This document shows positions 17,060-24,565 of a stretch of 64,000 bases of DNA, piece after piece. Origin of the DNA: Altererythrobacter sp. (lineage in GTDB: Bacteria > Pseudomonadota > Alphaproteobacteria > Sphingomonadales > Sphingomonadaceae). The DNA is taken from the NCBI GenBank assembly GCA_017308255.1, contig JAFKFN010000010.1, positions 1 to 64,000 of the forward strand, given 5' to 3'. The notes beneath the pieces are model-generated. The model was given only the letters and a program-made list of their open reading frames with translations. It was not told the origin of the DNA and did no database searches. Position numbers and translations under genes: made by a program. Within the stretch, counting starts at the first letter, position 1; every line of letters starts with the position of its first letter.

Positions 17060-19588
17060 ATGAACCGTACACGATCGAGATCCGCGCGCCGCGTGGAACT
17101 GCCGCTGCTCGCGCTGGGCCTGGCGCTCGGCATGGCGGCCGGCCCGGCCGCCGCACAGGATGCGGACGGAAGCAAGGCAGCCGCGCAGACCGGCGGCGAC
17201 GAGATCGTCGTCACCGCGCAGTTGCGCGAACAGAACCTGCAGGACGTCCCGCTGTCGATCAGCGCGGTCAGCGGCGAACAGATCGAACAGCGCAGCCAGA
17301 CGACGCTGACCGACATCACCGCGCAGATGCCCAGCTTGCTGCTTCAAAAGAACCCGGCCGGGCAGGGCAACTCCGTGCGCGTCTTCATCCGTGGCGTCGG
17401 CCAGTCCGACCAGAGCCCGTCGGTGGAGCCGGGCGTCGGCACCTATATCGATGACATCTACTACGGCACCGTGCTCGGCAGCGCGTTCGATCTGACGGAT
17501 ATCGAACGTATCGAAGTGCTGCGCGGGCCACAGGGTACGCTCTCGGGCATGAACACCCTGGGCGGGGCGATCAAGATCTACTCGCGCAAGCCCGAAGGGG
17601 ATGGCGGCTATGTCGAGGCGTCGATCGGCAACCTCGGCCGCCGCGATGTGAAGGCCAGCGCGGACTTCACCGTTGTTCCCGACGCCGTCTTCGCGCGCAT
17701 CACCGGCGTGACGCGCAATCGCGATGGCCAGGTGACGCGCTACGACTATGCCTGCCTCAACCCCGACGATCCGGACGTGATCGACGGGAAACTGCCGCGC
17801 CTCGCATCCACCGGCGATTGCAAGCTCGGCGAAATGGGTAACCAGAAGATGTACGCCATGCGCGGTGCGCTGCGCATCGCGCCGGCGGGAAGCCCGCTGG
17901 AGGTCAACCTCAGCGCGGACTATACGAAGGACACTTCCGAAACACAGGCCTCCGTGCTCATCGCCAGCGCTGAATCGGCCAGTGCCGGCTCGGCCAATCC
18001 GGTCGACAGATCGGGCATGTCGATCCCGTATCAGGGCGTCGCCTACGACGATCGCTTCGTCACCTACGGGCCCTATCGCCGGTCGAACGCCGTGCTGAAC
18101 GATCCTTACGCCAGCTATGCCAACTTCTACGATCCAGGCGTCATGTATTCGGCCATCGCGGCGCCGCCCGGGCCGCCGTCCGACTACGTGGCGGGTGCGC
18201 CGCTCGGGCCGTTCATCGCGCCTTCCGCCGCCGGGGCCGAAGCCTGGGGCGTGGCCGCCACGATCGATTACGAGCTCAGCGATAACCTCGCGCTCAAGTC
18301 GATCACCGGTTATCGTCATATGTTCAGCCAGACCGGCTCGGACAACGACCACTCCCCCGTGGTCTTCATCCAGGACGATTCCGACTACACGCACAAGCAG
18401 TTCAGCCAGGAACTGAGGCTGGCCGGCAAGTTCCTGGACGATGCGCTCGATGTGATCGTCGGCGGCTATTATTACGATGCCTCGACCCGCTATAACGCGC
18501 GCATCCACACGCCGTTCTCGGGCTTCTGTCCGGCGGCCACGCCGTGCTTCTCGTTCATCAACGACGATACGGCCGATCTCACCAGCTACGCGGGCTTCGC
18601 CAATGCCGCCTGGGCGGTGACGGATGCGCTGACGCTGGAAGGCGGCGTGCGCGTGACGCACGAGAAGAAGGAATACCTCTACAACCGCCTCAATCCCGAT
18701 GGGAACGGGGACTACCTGCCGCTCAGCAACCCGTCCAATCCGCTGACCGGCTACGTCGGCACTTACGATGAAACGATCACCGACTACCGCGCGGTGGCAT
18801 CCTACAAGATCACGCCGGACGTGATGGTCTATGCGCAGTTCTCCACCGGCTTCAAAGGCGGCGGCGTGGCGCCCCGGCCTTACGTCTATCAGCAGATCCG
18901 CCCGTTCGGCGCGGAGAAACTGAAGGCCTATGAACTGGGCTTCAAGGCCGATGTGCTCGACCGGGTCCTGCGCCTCAACGGCAGCGTGTTCCAGATGGAC
19001 TACACCGGCTATCAGGGCACGCCGACCACCTGCCTCGGCCTCGATGACCAGCCCTTGCCGGTCGATGCCGGCGGTGTCCCCGGTCTGTGCGGCCAGTATC
19101 TGAACATCGGCGACGCGCGCGTGCGCGGGTTCGAGCTGGAGACCACGCTGCGGCCAGTGGCTGGGTTGAGCATCGACGGGGCGATGAGCCTCACCGATTT
19201 CGAATTCACCTCGATCAATTATCCCACCACCTCGATCGTCGTGGGCGCCAAGCGGCCCGGCATCGGCGAATGGAAGTGGAGCGCGGGCGCCCAGTACGAA
19301 GCGCTGCTGGGGGACGACATCGGCACGCTTACGCCGCGCATCGATGTCGCCTATACGCCGGGATACTGCGGCAACTTCACGTGCGATCCGAACATCAAGG
19401 TGGACAGCTACACGCTGGTCAACGCTCGGCTGACCTATCGTTCGCCTGACGCGGACTGGTCGGTGGCGCTGGAAGCGACGAACCTGTTCGACAAGTTCTA
19501 TTTCCTGAACAAGTTCGCCACCTTCTACGTCAACGGTCAGCCCGGCCGGCCGCGCGAGGTGGCGCTGACGGTGCGCAAGCGCTTCTAG
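17060..19588 (+). CDS. TonB-dependent outer-membrane receptor 3
   Basis: Receptor of 842 aa with a signal peptide (cleavage near AAAQD), a TonB-box-like DEIVVTAQ, plug motifs VRVFIRGVGQSDQ, GTYIDDIYYG and EVLRGPQGTLSGMNTLGGAIKI, and a barrel ending VRKRF. The ATG has GGGGAGAGG upstream; the longer frame to 16856 has no start support. It begins the rightward arm of the AraC divergon and is followed after 102 bp by a PQQ alcohol dehydrogenase, so it most likely brings the dehydrogenase substrate into the periplasm. Cys residues in extracellular loops (for example CLNPDD and CKLGE) may form disulfides. Confidence 0.92.
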   Translation: MNRTRSRSARRVELPLLALGLALGMAAGPAAAQDADGSKAAAQTGGDEIVVTAQLREQNLQDVPLSISAVSGEQIEQRSQTTLTDITAQMPSLLLQKNPAGQGNSVRVFIRGVGQSDQSPSVEPGVGTYIDDIYYGTVLGSAFDLTDIERIEVLRGPQGTLSGMNTLGGAIKIYSRKPEGDGGYVEASIGNLGRRDVKASADFTVVPDAVFARITGVTRNRDGQVTRYDYACLNPDDPDVIDGKLPRLASTGDCKLGEMGNQKMYAMRGALRIAPAGSPLEVNLSADYTKDTSETQASVLIASAESASAGSANPVDRSGMSIPYQGVAYDDRFVTYGPYRRSNAVLNDPYASYANFYDPGVMYSAIAAPPGPPSDYVAGAPLGPFIAPSAAGAEAWGVAATIDYELSDNLALKSITGYRHMFSQTGSDNDHSPVVFIQDDSDYTHKQFSQELRLAGKFLDDALDVIVGGYYYDASTRYNARIHTPFSGFCPAATPCFSFINDDTADLTSYAGFANAAWAVTDALTLEGGVRVTHEKKEYLYNRLNPDGNGDYLPLSNPSNPLTGYVGTYDETITDYRAVASYKITPDVMVYAQFSTGFKGGGVAPRPYVYQQIRPFGAEKLKAYELGFKADVLDRVLRLNGSVFQMDYTGYQGTPTTCLGLDDQPLPVDAGGVPGLCGQYLNIGDARVRGFELETTLRPVAGLSIDGAMSLTDFEFTSINYPTTSIVVGAKRPGIGEWKWSAGAQYEALLGDDIGTLTPRIDVAYTPGYCGNFTCDPNIKVDSYTLVNARLTYRSPDADWSVALEATNLFDKFYFLNKFATFYVNGQPGRPREVALTVRKRF

Positions 19589-19690
19589 ACTTGGCGGATG
19601 GCCCCGGGGGCGGCGCGGCCGCTTCCGGGGTTTCTTTTCGCCGCACCTGCTTTATCCCAGCGGGCAACAAGAAGAAGGACGGGATCGGGA

Positions 19691-21829
19691 ATGGTCGAAG
19701 GCATGCGGCGAAGCATCGCGGGCACGGTTCTGTGCGCGGCGGCGGGGCTGGCTCTTACCGCGGCCCTCACCGGCGCCTGGGCGCAGGATCCGCAAGACAC
19801 CGTGGTCAACGGCCAAGCCATGCGCCAGGCCGATGCGCCGGCGCAGGTCGGCGATTGGCTCAGCTACAGCCGCACGTGGGACGAACAGCGCTTCAGCCCG
19901 CTTGCCCAGATCAACGATGGCAACGTGCAGGCCCTCGGCCTCGCCTGGTATGCCGATCTGGAAACCTATCGCGGGGTGCAGGCCAGCCCCCTGGTGATCG
20001 ACGGGGTGCTTTACAACGAAAGCATCTTCAACATCGTCACCGCCTATGACGGGAAGACCGGGCGCAAGCTGTGGACCTATGATCCCAAGGTCGGCTCCGA
20101 ATGGGCGCGGCTGGCCTGTTGCGGCCCGTCCTCGCGCGGGATCGCGGCATGGAACGGCAAGCTTTACATCGGCGCGCTCGACGGGCGGCTTATCGCGATC
20201 GACGCCAGGGATGGGCGCGAGCTGTGGTCCGCGCAGACGTTCGACGGCAGCGGCCCGCTCGGCGCCTATTCGATCACCGGTGCGCCGCGCGTCTATGACG
20301 GCAAGGTCGTGATCGGCAATGGCGGCGCGGATTACGGGGTGCGCGGCTTCGTCGTCGCCTATGATGCGGAGACGGGCAAGCGCCTGTGGAAGTTCTACAC
20401 CGTGCCCGGCAATCCGGCGGACGGGCCGGACGGCGAAGCCAGCGACAGCGCCATGAAGATCGCGCTGCCGACCTGGCACGGCGAATGGTGGAAGTATGGC
20501 GGCGGCGGCACCGCGTGGGACAGCTTCGCCTACGATCCCGATCTCAACCTGGTCTATATAGGCACCGGCAACGGCTCTCCCCACATGTGGCATTTCCGCA
20601 GCGACGGGAAAGGGGACAACCTGTTCCTGTGCTCGATCGTGGCGGTCGATGCCGATACCGGCGAATACAAGTGGCACTACCAGATGGTGCCCGAGGAAGA
20701 GTGGGATTACACCTGCACCCAGCCGATCATGCTGGCCGACATGCAGATCGCCGGGCAGCAGCGCAAAGTGCTGATGCAGGCGCCGAAGAACGGCTTCTTC
20801 TACGTGATCGACCGGGTGACGGGGAAGCTGATCTCCGCCAAAAGCTATGTCTCTGAAAACACCTGGGCCAGCAGCATCGATCTCGCCACGGGCCGGCCGG
20901 TGCTGCAACCCGGTGCGCACAACACCACAACCCCGCACCTGATGAGCCCCAGCTGGCTCGCCGCCCACTCCTGGCATCCGATGGCCTACAATCCGGCAAC
21001 GGGGCTGGTCTATTTCGGCGCGCAGGAACAGGGCTCGACCTATGCCCTGGCGGACAGCTTCACCTTCGTTCCCCACCGCTCCAACAGCGGGCAGGGCTAC
21101 GGCAACGAGCCGGAACTGCGCGCGCGGCTGCAGCAGGAAGCCAACGCCAAGGAAAAGGGTTATCTGCTGGCCTGGGATCCGCGCACGCAGAGCGAGGCTT
21201 GGCGCGTGCCTTATGCCCATCCCGGCTCGGGCGGGGTGTTGGCAACCGCCGGCAACCTCCTGATCCAGGGGACGATCGACAAGACCCTGGCGATCTACCG
21301 CGCCGACAACGGCAAGAAGCTGTGGGAGATGAACATCGACCAGGCGCCAGTCGCCGGGCCGATCACCTACATGGTCGATGGGGAGCAATATATCGCCATC
21401 AACGCCGGCTGGGGCGGATCGCCGGTCTACAACCTCGGCCCGTTCCAGACTTCCACCGCCAAGCTGCTGGTGTTCAAGCTCGGCGCGAAGGGCGTCACTC
21501 TGCCGCCGCCCCCGCCGCCCAGCGCCCTGCCGCGCCCGCCAGCCTTGCGCGCGTCGGAAGCGCAAGTGGGCGAAGGCCGCGCGCTCTATGCCGAAACCTG
21601 CAATCGCTGCCACGGCGATAACGCCATCGGCGGGGTCAAGGACTTGCGGTTCATGACGCCGGAAACGCATGCCCAGTTCAACGACATCGTCCTCAGGGGC
21701 ATCCGCGCCGACCGGGGCATGGCCAGCTTCGCCGATGTCCTGACGACCAGCGAAGTCGAAGCCATCCACGCCTACCTGATTGCCCGCGGCAACGAGGATT
21801 ACCAGGATATGGCGGCGAAAGCCCAATGA
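19691..21829 (+). CDS. PQQ-dependent alcohol dehydrogenase with C-terminal cytochrome c domain
   Basis: Periplasmic quinohemoprotein of 712 aa that should oxidise an alcohol and pass electrons through its own heme c. Seen: signal peptide ending GAWAQD, an eight-bladed PQQ propeller with the adjacent cysteines CCGPSSRG that form the disulfide over PQQ, the catalytic-Asp segment EEEWDYTCTQ, and a C-terminal heme site CNRCH after a Pro-rich linker. The residue two after the catalytic Asp is Thr, not Asp, so it lacks the lanthanide ligand of XoxF-type enzymes and is probably calcium-dependent. The start could also be the ATG at 19703. It lies between TonB receptor 3 and the duplicated secreted protein. 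Confidence 0.9.
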   Translation: MVEGMRRSIAGTVLCAAAGLALTAALTGAWAQDPQDTVVNGQAMRQADAPAQVGDWLSYSRTWDEQRFSPLAQINDGNVQALGLAWYADLETYRGVQASPLVIDGVLYNESIFNIVTAYDGKTGRKLWTYDPKVGSEWARLACCGPSSRGIAAWNGKLYIGALDGRLIAIDARDGRELWSAQTFDGSGPLGAYSITGAPRVYDGKVVIGNGGADYGVRGFVVAYDAETGKRLWKFYTVPGNPADGPDGEASDSAMKIALPTWHGEWWKYGGGGTAWDSFAYDPDLNLVYIGTGNGSPHMWHFRSDGKGDNLFLCSIVAVDADTGEYKWHYQMVPEEEWDYTCTQPIMLADMQIAGQQRKVLMQAPKNGFFYVIDRVTGKLISAKSYVSENTWASSIDLATGRPVLQPGAHNTTTPHLMSPSWLAAHSWHPMAYNPATGLVYFGAQEQGSTYALADSFTFVPHRSNSGQGYGNEPELRARLQQEANAKEKGYLLAWDPRTQSEAWRVPYAHPGSGGVLATAGNLLIQGTIDKTLAIYRADNGKKLWEMNIDQAPVAGPITYMVDGEQYIAINAGWGGSPVYNLGPFQTSTAKLLVFKLGAKGVTLPPPPPPSALPRPPALRASEAQVGEGRALYAETCNRCHGDNAIGGVKDLRFMTPETHAQFNDIVLRGIRADRGMASFADVLTTSEVEAIHAYLIARGNEDYQDMAAKAQ

Positions 21830-21953
21830 CGCCTGGCCAGACCATCTCCTCTCTTCAGTGGGGAGGGGCCGGGGGAGGGGGCTCGCGGCCGCGCGCCGGG
21901 CTTTCCTACAGCGCGCCCGCCATGCCACGACCGATCCAAGGGGGACCCGCTCG

Positions 21954-23840
21954 ATGATTTTTGACCGCCACGATTTCCGCTCTTCCAAAGGTGACACCGC
22001 CGACCGCGAAAAAGGCCGGTTTACGGATGATGGCCGCCCAAGGTTACGGTTTTTCTCCAGGCCGTTATGCGTCAGGCCAAGGGTTACACTCGGCGGGTTC
22101 CTCGCTGCCGCCCTCGCGCTGGGCGCGGCGCCGCTGGCGGCGCAGGCCCCGGGCGAACACAGCGCCGTCAGCGCCCCGGCTTGCGACCGCGCCTGCCTGA
22201 TCGGCTTCGTCCGCGATCATATGCAGGCGCTGGCGGCACGCGATCCCTCGCGGCTCAAGCTGGCGAGCGACGTGCGCTTTACTGAAAACAACGTGTTCAT
22301 CCCCGTGGGCGATGGCCTGTGGGACACCGTCACCGCGGTCGATGCCACAGGCCTCGAAGCCGCCGATCCCAGCACGGGCAACGCCGCCTGGTTCGGCTCC
22401 GTGCGGGAGAACGGCCAACCGGCGATCTATGCCGTGCGCATCCATGTGAAAGACGGCGCGATCGACGAGATCGAAAGCGTGGTCCACCGCAAGACGGGGC
22501 TTCCCGCGCCGTTCGGCGATGTCGAGCACATGGTCCACGATCCGGCCTTCAACGAGGCCCTGCCGGCCGGCGAGCGCCGCCCGCGCGAGCGCCTGCACGC
22601 TATCGCCGATGCCTATTTCGACACGGTGGAGTTGAACGACGGGCAGGTCTTCGCGCCCTTCGCGGAAGATTGCGCGCGGCTGGAGAACGGCATTTCCACC
22701 ACCGCACCGCCCCCGGGGGGCGCGGGCGGCAACGCGGCGGCCATCGCCAGCGGTTGCCGCGCCCAGTTCGAACTGGGCATTTATCGGATCAACAAGCGCA
22801 TCCGCCGCGATTTCTTCATCATCGATGAAGAGCGCGGCGTGGCCGTGGGGCGCGGCTTCTTCGACCACGCCAACGAGTTCGACACCTATAAGCTCACCAA
22901 TGGGCGTGAGATGAAGACGGCGCTCAAGTGGCCCAATTCGATCACCCTGCTGGAAGCCTTCCGCATCCGGAATGGCGAGATCCAGCGGATCGAGGCGGTG
23001 TTCACTTATGTGCCCTATTTCATGCACAACCCCTTCTGGGGTCCGTCGGCCGCCGCGCCCGATCACGCCGCGCAGCGGGGTGAATGCGATGCGGCTTGCC
23101 TTGCCCGGCAGGCCACGGCGGTGATGGGTGCCTATGTGAACAACAAGTGGCAGGCGGTGAACTGGGCCGGCAAGGTCGCCTATGCCGAAAACAGCGTGGG
23201 CATCCGTGTGGGCGAAGGCATCTGGGCCACGGTCACTGCCATCGACGCGAAGCCGTTGGTCGTCACCGATCCCGTGACCGGCAAGGCCGTATGGATCGGA
23301 CGGATCGAGGAGCATGGCCAGCCTGCCTGGGCGGCGATCACCGTCACTTCCGCCGGCCCAGAGGTCGGCGGCATCGACGCCTTGATCCGCCGCAAGGAAT
23401 ACGGCGCCCCTTATGTGGAGCCGACCGCCGGGCCGAGCTATGCCGCCTTGCCCGCCGCCCGCCGCACCGATCGCGCCGCCATGATCGCTGGCGCGGAGAA
23501 GGTCTATTCCGCGATCAACGGCCACGGGTCGGCGCCGGACGGCCTGGCCGCGAATTGCCACTGGTTCGTCAACGGGCAGGACTTCGGGGCCTGCGCCGCG
23601 TCCTTTGCGGGCCCTGGCCTCAAGACGATCGCCCGCGTGCGCGATCGCGACGTGATCGCTGCCGACGAAGCGCGCGGGCTGATCGTCTATCGCACGTTCG
23701 AAGATATTCCGGCCGATTCCGGCACCGGCTATCCGATGACGTCGCAGGTGGTTGAGCTGTTCCGCTTCGATAAGGGCGAGATCACCGAGATCCAGGCTTT
23801 CAACTCGGAGCTGCCTTACGGGATGGAACCCCACCGCTGA
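21954..23840 (+). CDS. Large secreted protein built from two tandem copies; function unknown
   Basis: A protein of about 628 aa not recognised beyond a likely NTF2/SnoaL-type alpha+beta fold. Residues 77-370 and 378-628 are two copies of one two-domain unit: CDRACL versus CDAACL, VGDGLWDTVTAVD versus VGEGIWATVTAID, ENGQPA versus EHGQPA, then a second domain with IIDEERGVAVGRGFF versus AADEARGLIVYRTFE. A hydrophobic segment GGFLAAALALGAAPLAAQ ends in a signal-cleavage-like site but is preceded by a 45-residue polar stretch if the ATG at 21954 (AAGGGGG upstream) is used; no better start is visible. As the third gene of the rightward arm it is presumably periplasmic and linked to the dehydrogenase. 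Confidence 0.75.
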   Translation: MIFDRHDFRSSKGDTADREKGRFTDDGRPRLRFFSRPLCVRPRVTLGGFLAAALALGAAPLAAQAPGEHSAVSAPACDRACLIGFVRDHMQALAARDPSRLKLASDVRFTENNVFIPVGDGLWDTVTAVDATGLEAADPSTGNAAWFGSVRENGQPAIYAVRIHVKDGAIDEIESVVHRKTGLPAPFGDVEHMVHDPAFNEALPAGERRPRERLHAIADAYFDTVELNDGQVFAPFAEDCARLENGISTTAPPPGGAGGNAAAIASGCRAQFELGIYRINKRIRRDFFIIDEERGVAVGRGFFDHANEFDTYKLTNGREMKTALKWPNSITLLEAFRIRNGEIQRIEAVFTYVPYFMHNPFWGPSAAAPDHAAQRGECDAACLARQATAVMGAYVNNKWQAVNWAGKVAYAENSVGIRVGEGIWATVTAIDAKPLVVTDPVTGKAVWIGRIEEHGQPAWAAITVTSAGPEVGGIDALIRRKEYGAPYVEPTAGPSYAALPAARRTDRAAMIAGAEKVYSAINGHGSAPDGLAANCHWFVNGQDFGACAASFAGPGLKTIARVRDRDVIAADEARGLIVYRTFEDIPADSGTGYPMTSQVVELFRFDKGEITEIQAFNSELPYGMEPHR

Positions 23841-23851
23841 GCGCGGTGGGG
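23829..23851. terminator. Bidirectional hairpin between convergent genes
   Basis: A perfect 9-bp stem CCCCACCGC (23829-23837) and GCGGTGGGG (23843-23851) spans the stop codon of the duplicated protein and lies 11 bp before the end of the convergent oxidoreductase gene. There is no T-run. Confidence 0.5.
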
Positions 23852-23861
23852 CTCGCGGGGC

Positions 23862-24494
23862 TCAGGCTTCGGGGGCCGGCCGGTCGCGCGCGACCACGGT
23901 CATCCGGGCCATGACCTCGCGCGCCGCGTTTTCCGCCGCCTTCAGGTGCATGGCGACGTCCCGCTCGGGAATATCCTCCGTCACCCCGTCGAAATGATAG
24001 CGATGCGTTTCCTCGAAGCCGAACACCTCGGAGAAATAACGGTCGTAAACCGTCCTCAGCGATCCCAGCACGCCTTTCTCCGATAGCCACGCGCGCATCG
24101 TGCCGGATGAAGTGAGCGAGACCAGCCGCTTGCCGGCCAGGAGTTCGCGCGTGCCGCCTTCGCCGCCGAAGCCCACTTCGCGCCCGGCGCCGAACACGCG
24201 GTCGATATAGCCCTTGAGCATGGCCGGCGGGGTGCCGAACCAGATCGGATAGACCAGCACGAACACGTCCGGCTTGCCGAGCAGACCCCATTCGTGAGTG
24301 ACGTCGCCGCAGGGATCGCCCAGCCGCTCCTGCGCGCGGAGCACGGGGTCGAAGCCCATGCGATAGAGATCGCGCATCACCACCTCATGCCCATGCGCCC
24401 GCACGGCGTCCGCATAACGCTGCGCCACCGAAAACGTGAAGCTCTCCGTCTCCGGATGGCAGACGATTATCGCGTGCTTGTATGTCTGGGCCAC
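23862..24494 (-). CDS. NAD(P)H dehydrogenase (quinone), flavodoxin-like fold (NQO1/YwrO type)
   Basis: Cytoplasmic FAD/FMN oxidoreductase of 210 aa. The pattern AIIVCHPETESFTFSVAQ at the N-terminus and VFVLVYPIWFGTPPAMLKGYIDRVF in the middle are those of the NQO1-like flavodoxin-fold family. The start is a GTG at 24494 with AAGGAG 7 nt upstream; the frame runs further to a TTG. It is convergent with the rightward arm of the AraC locus and may belong to that locus as a quinone or enal reductase. Independent promoter expected. Confidence 0.88.
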   Translation of the reverse strand: MAQTYKHAIIVCHPETESFTFSVAQRYADAVRAHGHEVVMRDLYRMGFDPVLRAQERLGDPCGDVTHEWGLLGKPDVFVLVYPIWFGTPPAMLKGYIDRVFGAGREVGFGGEGGTRELLAGKRLVSLTSSGTMRAWLSEKGVLGSLRTVYDRYFSEVFGFEETHRYHFDGVTEDIPERDVAMHLKAAENAAREVMARMTVVARDRPAPEA

Positions 24495-24565
24495 GGCGTC
24501 GCTCCTTTCGCTGGATAACAACGATCTTACAGTATCGAATGTGCCGGCGATTGAGCCAGCGCAAA

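Noticed and set aside
19652-21997. 781-codon minus-strand ORF opposite the PQQ dehydrogenase
   Set aside because: Antisense shadow; the plus strand has catalytic and heme motifs.
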